Part shown: positions 35,298 through 45,810 of the stretch, one piece after another
Position numbering within the stretch: the first letter of the stretch is position 1
Layout of the letters: every line of letters begins with the position of its first letter
Origin: an uncultured Glaciecola sp.
GTDB lineage: Bacteria; Pseudomonadota; Gammaproteobacteria; Enterobacterales; Alteromonadaceae
NCBI RefSeq assembly: GCF_937770335.1
Contig: NZ_CALJHY010000003.1
Coordinates: 434,001-498,000, forward strand
DNA length: 64,000 nucleotides
Reading direction: 5' to 3'
Notes under the pieces: generated by a model
Told to the model about the DNA's origin: nothing
The model's input: only the letters and a program-made list of their open reading frames with translations
Databases searched by the model: none
Translations under genes and position numbers: made by a program

Positions 35298-37289
35298 TCA
35301 ATCGGAGTCAGGCGAGTACAGAGCTTTTAGCTTAGTCACGCGATCGCGCAAATGGTCTGCTTTAACATCTTGTGCTGCCACCGGTTCACCGACAGAGACT
35401 GAAACTAATGACCATCTAAGTCGAGGTAGTCGCCACTTAGTCTTGCGACTAAACATGCTCCCCCATAAGCCACCTAAGTGCAGAGGAATAACTGGCACTG
35501 GGGAACGCTCAATGATTTTTTCGATACCACGACGAAATTTATCGATAGAGCCGTCATCTGATAATTTGCCTTCAGGAAAAATACCGACTAGTTCGCCTTT
35601 TTCTAGAGCTTCAGCAACGTCGTCAAAGGCCTTTTTGAATGCTTTTGGATTGGCTTTTTCACCATCAATAGGAATTGCTTTCGCCATTTTAAACAGCCAA
35701 TGTAACGCAAAAGAATGGTAAATAGGTGCAAACACGACAAAACGTATAGGCCTTGGAGAAGCGGCCAGAATGAACATCCAGTCAACAAAGCTCACATGAT
35801 TACCGATAATCACTGCGGCGCCCTCCTCTGGAATATTTTTATCACCATTAGTGCGCACTCGGTACATACAAATTGCGAGTATATAAATAACAAAACGAAG
35901 GAAAAACTCAGGGACTTTGGTATAGATATAAATTGAAATGAGTAAGTTTAAAGCAGCCACTAATAATAGTAATTGGGGAATGCTCCACTCAAAAATAGAC
36001 AACGTAACAATACTTAAAACAGCACTTCCCACCATGAATAATGCATTCAATACATTATTAGCCGCAATAACTCTAGAGCGGCTATTTTCGGTTGTACGCT
36101 GCTGAATTAGGGCATATAACGGCACTGTATAAAAACCTGCTGCAATGCCAATTGCTCCCATCCAAACTAAATGCCAGAGCATGTCACCCGTGTCTAGTAC
36201 TTGGCTCAATGTCAGGAGCACTTCAGTTGGTTCGTTATACACGGTAATGGCGGGTTCTTGACTTAGTAAATACAAAAATAGGGTAATGAGAATGGCACCA
36301 AAAGGCACAATACCTAATTCAATTCTTGAGCGTGAGAGCTTTTCACAGAGTAGAGAGCCAATCGCAATACTCAGCGAAAATACGACCAAGGCACTGGTTA
36401 CCACAAGTTCATCTCCGCCCATAACGTGTTTTACGTAGTTTGGCAGCGCGGTTAAAATAATAGCACCAATGAGCCAGAACCAGCTAATTCCAATAACTGA
36501 CTTACCAACAGATTCCGTTTGCAATTTTAGCGCTTGAAAAACATTTTTTGTCGAGGAAAAAATATTAAAAGTAAATTGCAAACTTGGATCGTTAGGCGCG
36601 CTAATGGGAATAAAACGACTACAAATATAACCAATCGCGGCTAGGCATAAAATGGCAATACTGATGTAGGCAGGACCCGCTTCTTGGGTAATGTAATAGG
36701 TACCAAATATAGTGCCTAACAAAATAGCTACAAATGTACCTGACTCAACCAGACCGTTGGCCTTTGTGAGTTCATTGCGGGCGACATGTTGCGGTAAAAT
36801 GGAATACTTGAGAGGCCCAAAAAACGTGCTTTGCAGACCCATAAAAAATACCGTTACAAGCATTAACCAAACCAATTGAGTCATGATGGAGATAGCACCA
36901 ATAAGCATAATGGGTATTTCGCAGAACTTCACTATTCGAATGAGTTTCGATTTCTCAGTCTTCTCGGCTAGTTGACCTGCCATGCCCGAAAATAGAAAGA
37001 ATGGCAGTATAAAAAGACCGGCTGCCAAGTTGGAGTAGAGTGCACCGTCGGCTACCGTTGCTGCTTGAAATATGAGTAGCAACAACACCGATTGTTTGTA
37101 AACATTATCATTCAATACCGAGAAAAATTGTGTGATAAACAAGGGCAGAAAACGCTTGCTGCTTAGTAAGCCGCCTTTAAACTGATTGGCTATCGGCTCT
37201 TTATTCTGCGCTGAGGGCTCTTTATTCTGAGCTGCATGTTCATTATCTTGCGCTGAAGAACCTTCATCTTGCGGTATATTCTCTAACAT
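35298..37289 (-). CDS. MFS transporter fused to PlsC-type acyltransferase
   Basis: A 663-residue two-domain protein. Residues about 40-470 form 12 helices of an LplT-like major facilitator (lysophospholipid flippase family). From about residue 480 a PlsC domain follows, with NHVSFVD (H-x4-D catalytic motif, about residues 495-501) and FPEGKLSDDGSIDKFRRG. This suggests import of a lysophospholipid and its re-acylation in one chain. It lacks the acyl-ACP synthetase domain found in full LplT-Aas fusions, so the acyl donor must come from elsewhere. The N-terminus has an SAQNKEP-like tandem repeat. Confidence 0.85.
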   Translation of the reverse strand: MLENIPQDEGSSAQDNEHAAQNKEPSAQNKEPIANQFKGGLLSSKRFLPLFITQFFSVLNDNVYKQSVLLLLIFQAATVADGALYSNLAAGLFILPFFLFSGMAGQLAEKTEKSKLIRIVKFCEIPIMLIGAISIMTQLVWLMLVTVFFMGLQSTFFGPLKYSILPQHVARNELTKANGLVESGTFVAILLGTIFGTYYITQEAGPAYISIAILCLAAIGYICSRFIPISAPNDPSLQFTFNIFSSTKNVFQALKLQTESVGKSVIGISWFWLIGAIILTALPNYVKHVMGGDELVVTSALVVFSLSIAIGSLLCEKLSRSRIELGIVPFGAILITLFLYLLSQEPAITVYNEPTEVLLTLSQVLDTGDMLWHLVWMGAIGIAAGFYTVPLYALIQQRTTENSRSRVIAANNVLNALFMVGSAVLSIVTLSIFEWSIPQLLLLVAALNLLISIYIYTKVPEFFLRFVIYILAICMYRVRTNGDKNIPEEGAAVIIGNHVSFVDWMFILAASPRPIRFVVFAPIYHSFALHWLFKMAKAIPIDGEKANPKAFKKAFDDVAEALEKGELVGIFPEGKLSDDGSIDKFRRGIEKIIERSPVPVIPLHLGGLWGSMFSRKTKWRLPRLRWSLVSVSVGEPVAAQDVKADHLRDRVTKLKALYSPDSD

Positions 37290-37362
37290 AGAATTCCATT
37301 CTAAATGAGTATCAAAAGATAGTTAAGAGTAAAGATTACACATTATTTTGCTAAAATACGAT

Positions 37363-37899
37363 CTAACTTTTTACAAGTGCTTTTACAGCGTTAAGTGCAT
37401 CAACTGAAAATCCATCAGCGTAAAAATATAATACTTTACCATCCTCATCTAGTAGCATAACCCGTGCATTATTGGGCCGTTGATTACCGGTATAACGCTG
37501 TACTTTGTCGCCGTCAGCATACACGGTTACCACGCCTTTCCAGAGTGGCTTGGGTATGCCTTTACGCATGCCTCCATCGATGAAGGTTTTGAACATTCTT
37601 GGCAACATGCCTGCAATCGTTGGTATTTCATAAACCGCCACTTGCGTTTCAGTCATGTCTAAGCCAATTAACCAACGGTCAATATCAAACTGAGAATCTT
37701 GAACATAACCAAACAATAAAAGTGTTTGCTTGCCTGCAAAATCCTTAGGCATAACAACAACATCTCCGTCTAAACTCTCACCAGAAGCTTCAATCATGGT
37801 ATCACCAATGTTCACTTCGCCTGGATAGTCGTAACTAGCGCAACCACCCAAAAATAAAGAGACAACAAACAGACTCAATAAACGCTTCATCGATAACAT
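37363..37899 (-). CDS. Thioredoxin-fold-like lipoprotein without active cysteines
   Basis: 178 residues, lipobox FLGGC (Cys20), ATG with AGGA upstream. The mature part has a thioredoxin-like order of strands (FAGKQTLLLFGYVQDSQFDI, VTVYADGDKVQRYTGNQRPN, ARVMLLDEDGKVLYFYADGF) but no CxxC. The family resembles the ATP10/TlpA-like group of uncharacterised envelope proteins. The gene lies 73 bp upstream of the MFS-PlsC gene on the same strand. Function unknown. Confidence 0.7.
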   Translation of the reverse strand: MLSMKRLLSLFVVSLFLGGCASYDYPGEVNIGDTMIEASGESLDGDVVVMPKDFAGKQTLLLFGYVQDSQFDIDRWLIGLDMTETQVAVYEIPTIAGMLPRMFKTFIDGGMRKGIPKPLWKGVVTVYADGDKVQRYTGNQRPNNARVMLLDEDGKVLYFYADGFSVDALNAVKALVKS

Positions 37900-38146
37900 G
37901 ACTTTTCCTATTAGTTAATGCTGAGTAAGTACTAGTAAATAATATACCAAGAGCTTTACTATAGTTGCGTGCCTCATCAAATAAAAGTTTATTTATGTAA
38001 GTATTTCAATTTGTGGGGATTTTGACTACCTTATTGCATCTACGTTTTATTTTTTACAAACTTGAAACGCAATAAATAATATAAAACGAGGCATCAGAAC
38101 ATGGCTAGCTTCGTAATATCCACTATCAATATAGGTATAAAATAAA

Positions 38147-39067
38147 ATGGCTAAAGGCACTCATCAGTACCAAGACGATCCGCGTAATCAAACCATCTTA
38201 ATCAATATCAATGATGAGCTTTTCCCTAGAGCAGACGCCAAGATATCCGTTTTCGACAGTGGTTTTATTTTAGGTGACGGTGTTTGGGAAGGTATTAGGC
38301 TGCATAAAGGTTACCTCGCCTTTATTGAACAACACATGCGTCGCTTATACGATGGTGCTAAAGCCCTCGATATGGATATTGGTGTTAGCAAAGAAGCGTT
38401 AGTTAAACGTATTTACGACACGTGTGATTCCAACGATATGCATGATGGTGTGCACGTTCGTTTAATGGTTACCCGAGGGATAAAGGCCACACCTTATCAA
38501 GACCCTCGAGTAACGATTTCCCCTGCTACCATTGTTATTATCGCTGAACATAAAAAAGCCTTAGCGCTTGCAGAAGGCGATGGTGTTAGGTTATTCACTT
38601 CTCATGTGAGACGAGGCTACCCCGACGTACAAGATCCAAAACTTAATACACATTCCAAACTCAACTGCATTTTTGCCTGTATTCAAGCCGCTAAAGCGCA
38701 AGTAGATGAAGCCTTAATGCTAGACCCTCATGGCTTTGTCGCTACCTGTAATTCTACGCACTTCTTTATCGTGCGTGATGGTGAGGTGTGGACCTCTAGT
38801 GGTGATTTCTGCCTTGATGGCATAACCCGCAGAAACGTGATCAACGTTTGTAAAAATAATGGTGTTCCCGTATATGAGAAAAACTTCACACTAGCCGACG
38901 TATATGCCGCTGATGAAGCCTTTATTACAGGTACATTCGCTGGCTTAACACCGGTGTCAGAGGTAGATGGCCGAAAAATTGGTGAAGGCTCGCATGCAGT
39001 TACCAAGCACCTCGAAAAGCTTTACGTCACTCTAATTGAACAACACCATGCCGCGCAGAGCTGCTAG
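38147..39067 (+). CDS. Class IV (branched-chain / D-amino acid type) PLP aminotransferase
   Basis: 306 residues. The Schiff-base lysine is K171 in NTHSKLNCIFA. FDSGFILGDGVWEGIR near residue 40 is the class IV start, and LDGITRRNVINVC plus EAFITGTFAGLTPVSEVDG are the other PLP blocks. Class IV enzymes include IlvE, D-alanine aminotransferase and aminodeoxychorismate lyase; residues here do not fit any one cleanly. The next gene encodes a P-loop sulfotransferase-like protein, and the same two domains occur fused in plant BCAT-like proteins, which suggests joint function. The stop codon lies at the edge of a 17-base tandem repeat. Confidence 0.85.
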   Translation: MAKGTHQYQDDPRNQTILININDELFPRADAKISVFDSGFILGDGVWEGIRLHKGYLAFIEQHMRRLYDGAKALDMDIGVSKEALVKRIYDTCDSNDMHDGVHVRLMVTRGIKATPYQDPRVTISPATIVIIAEHKKALALAEGDGVRLFTSHVRRGYPDVQDPKLNTHSKLNCIFACIQAAKAQVDEALMLDPHGFVATCNSTHFFIVRDGEVWTSSGDFCLDGITRRNVINVCKNNGVPVYEKNFTLADVYAADEAFITGTFAGLTPVSEVDGRKIGEGSHAVTKHLEKLYVTLIEQHHAAQSC

Positions 39068-39149
39068 AGCGGGTTGAAGGATAGAGCTAGTTGAGCGATA
39101 GAGCTGTTTGAGGGATAGAGCTTATTGAGAGCTAGAGCGGATTAAGAGT
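39065..39149 (+). repeat. 17-base tandem repeat beginning at a stop codon
   Basis: Five imperfect copies of a 17-base unit of the form TAGAGCNNNTTGAGNGA start at 39065, 39082, 39099, 39116 and 39133. The first TAG is the stop of the aminotransferase gene. The array ends about 25 bases before the next ATG. Confidence 0.85.
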
Positions 39150-39175
39150 AAGAGTAAAAATCACAGGAGAAAGGA

Positions 39176-39913
39176 ATGACGTTAAGAATTGCGATGTGGT
39201 CTGGACCACGCAATATTTCAACTGCGATGATGAGAAGCTGGGAAAACAGACCTGATTGTCGCGTTGTAGACGAGCCGTTTTATGCCTATTATTTACATAA
39301 AACGCAAAGTCCACACCCCTTGTTTGACCAAGTGTTGGCGTCACAACCGGCCAGTTTTGAAGAAGTTGCGAGAGACATGAGCGACGGTTTTTGCGACCGG
39401 CCACTGCAATATCAAAAGCACATGACACAACACATGCTGGAAAATTGTGACTTAACTTGGACAAAAAATTTACGTCATTGCATGTTAATTCGCGATCCTG
39501 CTTTCGTGGTTAATTCCTACACTAATAGCCGGGGCGAGTGCAGCGCAGAAGATATTGGTATAAAGCGTCAGTTCGAACTATATCAAGCCATTAGTGAATT
39601 AACCGGACAAAACATTCCGATTGTTGACTCGATGTCTGTATTAAATAACCCGGAAAAAGCCATTCCCGCTATGTGCGCAGCATTAAATATTGAATGCACA
39701 GAAGCAACCAAACATGCCATGCTTAATTGGCCAGCTGGAAGACGAGACAGCGACGGTGCTTGGGCTGAACATTGGTATCACAGCGTTGATAAATCAACTG
39801 GTTTTGCTGAAGCTAAAAAGCACACGTTGGATCTAACACCTGCGCAACTGGCTGTTGTTGATGAAGTTATGCCATTTTATGAGCAAATGAAAGCGAAGGC
39901 ACTGCTTGTTTAG
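39176..39913 (+). CDS. Sulfotransferase-like P-loop protein
   Basis: 245 residues. The N-terminal strand and loop IAMWSGPRNISTAMMRSWEN resemble the PAPS-binding 5' loop of sulfotransferases (S-G/x-P-R-x-x-S/T) rather than a Walker kinase, and MLIRDPAFVVNSY gives the R-D-P 3' phosphate loop. AGGAGAAAGGA precedes ATG. It follows the class IV aminotransferase with 108 bp between. The same pair appears as one protein in plants (BCAT-like protein 1, At3g05190 type). Substrate unknown. Confidence 0.75.
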   Translation: MTLRIAMWSGPRNISTAMMRSWENRPDCRVVDEPFYAYYLHKTQSPHPLFDQVLASQPASFEEVARDMSDGFCDRPLQYQKHMTQHMLENCDLTWTKNLRHCMLIRDPAFVVNSYTNSRGECSAEDIGIKRQFELYQAISELTGQNIPIVDSMSVLNNPEKAIPAMCAALNIECTEATKHAMLNWPAGRRDSDGAWAEHWYHSVDKSTGFAEAKKHTLDLTPAQLAVVDEVMPFYEQMKAKALLV

Positions 39914-39937
39914 AGAGCTTGTTTAGAGAGCTTGTTT
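39905..39937 (+). repeat. 13-base tandem repeat across a stop codon
   Basis: CTTGTTTAGAGAG occurs twice in tandem (39905, 39918) with a partial third copy, CTTGTTT. The TAG stop of the preceding gene lies within the first copy. Confidence 0.85.
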
Positions 39938-40282
39938 GAAGTGTTTATTTAAATAGGTTGTAAAATATTCACCAACATAGCGTCGCACTAATCACTTATT
40001 TTTGTTAACACAGTCGATAAAATACATGCAGATCACTAAACTACTCTAGGACAAAAGCTCGCTGATTTTTTCGTGATTGAGCAATAAATTAGTCTACTAT
40101 TATTTGTGGACTACCTTTCATTTCCAAATGCACGAAAACCCATTCACCGTATTCTGGATATTAATCAAAAATTCTCTGGTATACTACCGCCCACGCTTTT
40201 TAGCACAGATTCTATTCAGCATTAAATAACGAATGTACTACCAACGCATTCATTAGCAATTGACGATAATACAGAGGAAGAT
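39938..40282. other. Gene-free stretch before ygiQ
   Basis: This is 345 bases without a supported gene between two plus-strand genes. It is AT-rich. GAGGAAG just before 40283 is the ygiQ ribosome site. I could not pick a promoter with confidence. Confidence 0.5.
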
Positions 40283-42607
40283 ATGCCAACCGACCCGATA
40301 ACAATCAAGCCCTCCTCCAGAAAATCAGAAACGCCAAGAATGAAGGCTGAACGAGGATTGTTTTCGTTTCCAAAATATTGGGCGTCTTGTTTTAGCCCTG
40401 CACCATTTCTGCCAATGTCGCGCAAGGAAATGGATGAGTTGGGCTGGGATAGCTGCGATATAATCATTGTGACAGGTGACGCGTATGTCGATCACCCAAG
40501 CTTTGGTATGGCTGTTATTGGACGCACACTTGAAGCGCAAGGCTATCGCGTCGGTATTATCTCACAACCTGATTGGCATTCAAAAGACGACTTTATGCAG
40601 CTGGGTGAACCTAACCTATTCTTCGGCGTTACCTCTGGCAACATGGATTCGATGATCAATCGATATACCGCAGAGCGTAAGCTTCGCCATGACGACGCAT
40701 ACACAGCCGGTAATATTGGTGGAAAACGTCCCGACCGCGCGGTAACCGTCTACACTCAGCGTTGTAAAGAAGCATACAAAAAACCCGTTATTATAGGTGG
40801 TATTGAGGCTAGTTTGCGTCGCATAGCACATTACGATTATTGGTCAGATAAAGTAAAACGCTCGGTATTATTTGACTCAAAAGCGGACATGCTTATGTTT
40901 GGTAATGCCGAACGACCGTTACTTGAAATGGCGTCTCGCTTCGCCGCAGGTGAAACAATTGACCAGATGCAAGATATTCGAGGTACCGCCGTTATTCGAA
41001 AAGAGGCGCTTCCTGGCTGGCAAGGTGTCAACTCAACTCACGTTGATACCATAGGCAAAATTGAACCTATTACGAGTCCTTATGAAATGATAGAGGACAA
41101 GTGCGCTATTCAAAGTGAAGAAGAGAAACAGGCCGCCATCGAGGCTGAAAAAGCAAAACCTATTGTAATACAGCCTTTCACCTCTAAAACAACTCGTCGC
41201 AAACCGTGGGAAAAAACTTACGTGTTATTGCCTCCATACGATGTGGTTAGAGCGGAGAAAACTCATTACGCGCATACATCAAGAATATTGCATCAAGAAA
41301 CTAATCCCGGTTGTGCTCGTGCGTTAGCGCAGCGTCACGGTGACCGTATTATTTGGATAAATCCACCCGCATTCCCTCTGGAAACAGAGGAAATGGATGC
41401 TATTTTCGATTTACCTTATGCACGTATACCGCATCCAAGTTATGGGAAATTAAAAATTCCTGCCTACGATATGATTAAAACCTCGGTAAACATTATGCGT
41501 GGCTGTTTTGGTGGCTGCACATTCTGCTCTATCACTGAGCATGAAGGGCGCGTTATTCAGAGTCGTTCTGAAGAATCTATCATTCGTGAAATAGAACAAA
41601 TACGCGACAAGGTCCCCGGCTTTACAGGCGTTATTTCAGACCTCGGAGGCCCAACTGCGAACATGTATAAATTGCGTTGCAAAAGCCCGAAAGCAGAGCA
41701 AACGTGCCGTCGATTATCGTGTGTATGGCCTGAAATTTGTGGACACTTAGACACTGATCAGACGCCAACGGTTGAATTGTATAAGAAAGCCCGAAATGTA
41801 GAGGGTGTGAAAAAAGTACTTATTGCCTCTGGCGTGCGTTATGACTTAGCAATTGAAGACCCTAATTATGTGAAAGAATTAGTCACTCATCACGTTGGTG
41901 GTTATTTAAAAATTGCGCCTGAACATACCGAGAAAGCGCCGTTGGACAAAATGATGAAGCCTGGCATGGGTACTTATGACCGTTTCAAAGAAATGTTCGA
42001 CAAGTACACAAAAGAGGCAGGGAAAGAACAATTTCTTATCCCCTATTTTATCTCTGCTCACCCAGGGACCAATGATGAAGATATGCTAAATCTTGCGTTG
42101 TGGTTAAAGGAGCGTAACTTCAAGCTAGATCAAGTTCAAAACTTCTACCCGTCGCCTATGGCTAATGCCACGACGATGTATCATACAAATAAAAACCCGA
42201 TCCATAAAGTGGATCATAAAAGTGAAATTGTTGAAGTACCTAAAGGTGAGATTCATCGTCGCTTACACCGTTCATTTTTGCGTTATCACGATCCGGCTAA
42301 TTGGCCATTGTTACGTAAAACACTGATTGAAATGGGTAAGCCACACCTTATCGGCAATGGAGTGAAGTGTTTGGTGCCTTTTGAGAGCAGAAATGAGCTT
42401 AAAGGTAACGAGCAAAAAGAATTTGCTAAACGCTCTGCTAACAAAGCATATGCCAAAGGTAAAAACTCAAAAACACCTAAACATCAACAAGGTTTAACAC
42501 GCTTTAGTGATAACCAACCACATAATATAAAAGGTGGGCAAACGGCTAATGCAGATGCGACTCAAGCAGAGACAAAGCCACGCAAGCCAAAATATAAGAA
42601 ACGATAG
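40283..42607 (+). CDS. ygiQ: YgiQ/UPF0313-family radical SAM protein
   Basis: 774 residues. The radical SAM iron-sulfur motif is GCFGGCTFC (C411, C415, C418) with the SITEHEGR continuation, at the start of the radical SAM domain. An N-terminal Rossmann-like region precedes it ([20 protein letters not shown]), and [19 protein letters not shown] and [15 protein letters not shown] follow. The extreme C-terminus is a basic Lys/Asn/Gln tail. The family is widespread but its reaction is unknown. GAGGAAG precedes ATG. Confidence 0.92.
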   Translation: MPTDPITIKPSSRKSETPRMKAERGLFSFPKYWASCFSPAPFLPMSRKEMDELGWDSCDIIIVTGDAYVDHPSFGMAVIGRTLEAQGYRVGIISQPDWHSKDDFMQLGEPNLFFGVTSGNMDSMINRYTAERKLRHDDAYTAGNIGGKRPDRAVTVYTQRCKEAYKKPVIIGGIEASLRRIAHYDYWSDKVKRSVLFDSKADMLMFGNAERPLLEMASRFAAGETIDQMQDIRGTAVIRKEALPGWQGVNSTHVDTIGKIEPITSPYEMIEDKCAIQSEEEKQAAIEAEKAKPIVIQPFTSKTTRRKPWEKTYVLLPPYDVVRAEKTHYAHTSRILHQETNPGCARALAQRHGDRIIWINPPAFPLETEEMDAIFDLPYARIPHPSYGKLKIPAYDMIKTSVNIMRGCFGGCTFCSITEHEGRVIQSRSEESIIREIEQIRDKVPGFTGVISDLGGPTANMYKLRCKSPKAEQTCRRLSCVWPEICGHLDTDQTPTVELYKKARNVEGVKKVLIASGVRYDLAIEDPNYVKELVTHHVGGYLKIAPEHTEKAPLDKMMKPGMGTYDRFKEMFDKYTKEAGKEQFLIPYFISAHPGTNDEDMLNLALWLKERNFKLDQVQNFYPSPMANATTMYHTNKNPIHKVDHKSEIVEVPKGEIHRRLHRSFLRYHDPANWPLLRKTLIEMGKPHLIGNGVKCLVPFESRNELKGNEQKEFAKRSANKAYAKGKNSKTPKHQQGLTRFSDNQPHNIKGGQTANADATQAETKPRKPKYKKR

Positions 42608-42667
42608 GTGATGAATAACACTAGCTTCAATTTCGTTGCGTTTGCTTAATAACTCGGTAGTAACAGT

Positions 42668-43057
42668 ATGCAAAAAAACACACCGAATATTGCTAAGAAT
42701 GAGTCGGGAATTAAGCGCTTACCTCGCGCTATTTTATGTTCGCTAAAAGGTTATCAAGCGGCATGGAGGTATGAATCCGGATTTAGGCAATATGCGGTTA
42801 TTGCGGCGCTGTTAAGCCCTGCAAGCTTGTATATTGCGCAATCGTTAACACACTGGTTTATACTCATTGGCTGTCTGTTATTTTTATTATTTGCAGAGCT
42901 TCTTAATACCGCTGTTGAAGCAATATCTGATGCGACCACGCCTGAATATAATGAACTTATTGGCCGGGCTAAAGACGTAGGTTCTGCCGGTGTATTCACC
43001 GCAATTTTATTCGCCGTCTTAGTTTGGGGACTATCAATTTATCAATTTTTTGCATGA
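42668..43057 (+). CDS. dgkA: Diacylglycerol kinase
   Basis: 129 residues with three membrane helices. The conserved active-site region ELLNTAVEAISDATTPEYNE is at about residues 79-98, preceded by YESGFRQYA (about residue 37). DgkA phosphorylates diacylglycerol released during membrane-derived oligosaccharide or lipid A modification, returning it to phospholipid synthesis. It follows ygiQ by 60 bp on the same strand, possibly in one transcript. Nothing unusual. Confidence 0.93.
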   Translation: MQKNTPNIAKNESGIKRLPRAILCSLKGYQAAWRYESGFRQYAVIAALLSPASLYIAQSLTHWFILIGCLLFLLFAELLNTAVEAISDATTPEYNELIGRAKDVGSAGVFTAILFAVLVWGLSIYQFFA

Positions 43058-43205
43058 TTAATTTATTAGTTAACCACTTTTGAGTTATTGGTTTAGCGAG
43101 CACCCATTGCGCATTCAGCGCTGCTGGTGTGCATGATCAAGTGGTGTCCGTTTCGATATTCGTCAACGGCGCAGCGACAATCCCGAATCATTTTAACGAT
43201 TAGCT

Positions 43206-44129
43206 TTAGGCTTTTTGCGAGGACAATCCTTTTGTCACATGCTCACGAAAAGCCATTGCAGCATTTGAAACATGCTTTCCTTTAGGTAGAACCCAGTACC
43301 AACTATTAGGTATTGGAAAATCTTTTACTGACAATTCGATTAGGTTACCAGGTGCCATATGATTGAGTGCATGTTGACTAATAATGGCGATACCCAAGCC
43401 AGCCATAACCGACTCTTTTATCGCTTCGTTGCTAGCAATGGTAATCGGACTTTGCATTTTTATTTCATTTTGTTTGAAGAATGCTTCAATTGCATACCGC
43501 GTACCAGAACCGTTTTCACGCATGAGCAAACGTTCGCTATATAATTCATCCCATAAAATACTTTTCTTATCCTTTAGCGGATGACCTTGCTTCGCTATAA
43601 CCACAAGCGGATTCTTAGTTAGGAAGTCGGTTGTAATGTCTAGCTCTCTTGGCGGATTACTAAATACATATAAGTCATCCAAATTTTGCTTCAAGCGTTG
43701 AATAATTTCTGCACGATTGCCTATTTGAAATTCAGGCTCAATATTGGGATATGCTTGGCAAAATTCGCCAAGTAAACTAGGAATCAGATATTTAGCGGTG
43801 GTCACTACGCTAATCTTTAATCGCCCTACTGATAGTCCAGACCTTGCAGCCAAGCGCATTTCTAAGTTATCCATAACATCAAACATAGAGCGCGTCGCGT
43901 CAAGCACCTCCTGCCCCGTATCTGTTAAATAGAGTTTCTTTGAGACCAGTTCGAATAATTTACAATCTAAAGCCTGAGCTAACTTGGCAATTTGTGTCGA
44001 GACCGTTGGCTGAGCCAAGTGCAAAGCTTTCGCGGCCAACGTGACACTGGCGTATTCAGCCACCGTCATAAAAATTTCAAGCTGACGAAACGTAGTTTGC
44101 CTTGTATGTAGGCGGCGCGTCCAAGTCAT
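43206..44129 (-). CDS. LysR-type transcriptional regulator divergent from icd
   Basis: 307 residues. The N-terminal winged helix-turn-helix is at residues 13-70 (TFRQLEIFMTVAEYASVTLA followed by AKALHLAQPTVSTQIAKL), and a ligand-binding domain follows with CbbR-like features (GSGTRYAIEAFFKQ, ASNEAIKESVMAGLGIAIIS). It is divergent from the isocitrate dehydrogenase gene with 180 bp between them, the typical LysR-target arrangement. The ATG has no clear ribosome site, so the first few residues are uncertain. Confidence 0.88.
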   Translation of the reverse strand: MTWTRRLHTRQTTFRQLEIFMTVAEYASVTLAAKALHLAQPTVSTQIAKLAQALDCKLFELVSKKLYLTDTGQEVLDATRSMFDVMDNLEMRLAARSGLSVGRLKISVVTTAKYLIPSLLGEFCQAYPNIEPEFQIGNRAEIIQRLKQNLDDLYVFSNPPRELDITTDFLTKNPLVVIAKQGHPLKDKKSILWDELYSERLLMRENGSGTRYAIEAFFKQNEIKMQSPITIASNEAIKESVMAGLGIAIISQHALNHMAPGNLIELSVKDFPIPNSWYWVLPKGKHVSNAAMAFREHVTKGLSSQKA

Positions 44130-44309
44130 ATATCTACAATCATCTATACATAAACACTATTTAATCGATTATTACAGATGAAATATATCATTACAATACT
44201 GAGCACTTAACTAACTATTTAATATTGAGCTTTTGCTTTAAGAGCATCAGCTCACAGCAGTAGTTAAATGACGACTTTCTTTTGCACCTAAACTAATGAC
44301 GGAGTTTTT

Positions 44310-45751
44310 ATGACCCACCCTATTGTTCCTATCACAGTCGCCTATGGTGATGGTATTGGCCCAGAGATAATGACAGCAACGCTGAAAGTGTTAGAGGCTG
44401 CAGGCGCACAAATTGCACCTGAAACTATAGAGATTGGTGAAAAAGTATATTTGAGCGGACAAACTAACGGTATTCAAGCTAGCTCATGGGAGTCGTTAAG
44501 AAGGATTAGGTGTTTCTCAAAGCTCCGATAACCACACCTCAAGGTGGTGGCTATAAAAGCCTAAACGTCAGTATGCGCAAAGCCCTTGGTTTGTACGCTA
44601 ACATTCGCCCATGTATTTCGTATGCACCCTTTGTAAAAACAAAACACCCGATCATGGATCTGGTCATCGTGCGCGAGAATGAAGAAGATTTGTATGCCGG
44701 CATTGAGCATAGGCAAACCGAGGACGTTTATCAGTGCCTTAAATTAATAACACGACCTGGCTGCGAGCGAATTGTCCGCTATGCTTTTGAATATGCAAGA
44801 CAACAAAATCGTAAGCGCGTAACGTGCTTTGTGAAAGACAATATCATGAAGTTAACGGATGACCTGTTTCATCAGATCTTCAAAGATATCGCGGCGCAAT
44901 ACCCTGATATTGTGCATGACAGCATGATAGTCGACATTGGTGCTGCTAGAGTCGCCGATACACCGGAAGATTTTGACGTTTTAGTCATGCCCAATTTGTA
45001 TGGTGATATAATTTCAGATGTCGCAGCTCAAATTGCAGGATCTGTGGGTATGGCTGGTTCAGCTAACATTGGAGATCAATGTGCTATGTTTGAGGCCATT
45101 CATGGTTCAGCTCCGGATATTTCAGGAAAGAATATAGCTAATCCATCAGCGCTATTGCACGGTGCAATTCAGATGCTGGTCCATATTGGGCAAAATGATA
45201 TTGCTGAGAAAATTCACCATGCTTGGTTAGTCACACTTGAACAAGGTTTACACACCGCTGACATATACAAACAAGGTCAGAGTAAAGTGTTGCTGGGCAC
45301 TATCGAGTTTGCTGATGCCGTCATTGCGAACTTAGGACAATCACCTAAGCAACTTAGTGCCCCTTCATATGAAGGTAGCAAACCCCTTAAACTACCTGTA
45401 GTCGGATATAAAATACCGTGTAAAAAAGAATTGGTGGGTATTGATATTTTCCTGCAATGGCAAGATGGGATCCCTAAGAAGCTCGGAGATCAATTAGCTA
45501 AGTATGGCACTTCGCAACTTGAGTTAGCGTTAATTACTAATCGGGGCGTGAAAGTGTGGCCAGAAGGCTTCCCTGAAACTTATTGTGTCGACCATTGGCG
45601 TTGTCGTTTTATGTCACCCACCATGCACTTAGGCTTTGATGAGATACTTAACGTTCAATCGCGCCTTCACAAAGCTGGGTTTGACGTTGTTAAAACTGAG
45701 AACTTATATAACTTTAATGGGGAACCTGGTTATGCAGCGGTGCATGGGTAA
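44310..45751 (+). pseudogene. icd: Isocitrate dehydrogenase gene broken by a 1-base frameshift
   Basis: Two overlapping frames make one enzyme. The first (from ATG 44310, GGAG upstream) gives VTVAYGDGIGPEIM and runs to SWESLRR. The second (in frame from 44510) continues VFLKAPITTPQGGGYKSLNV through RENEEDLYAGIEHR, DNIMKLTDDLF, the Mg-binding NLYGDIISD and HGSAPDISGKN, and a C-terminal extra domain (TNRGVKVWPEGFPET). The second frame starts one base short at 44505-44510: restoring one A makes RRIKVFLKAP, the expected family sequence. About 480 residues in total, of the type with the extra C-terminal domain. It would be inactive unless the shift is a sequencing error or is bypassed. Confidence 0.85.
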
Positions 45752-45810
45752 GTTGTTTTCCAATATATTAGGCAAAGCAAAATTGGAATAAAGTACCTAT
45801 TCCAAATATT

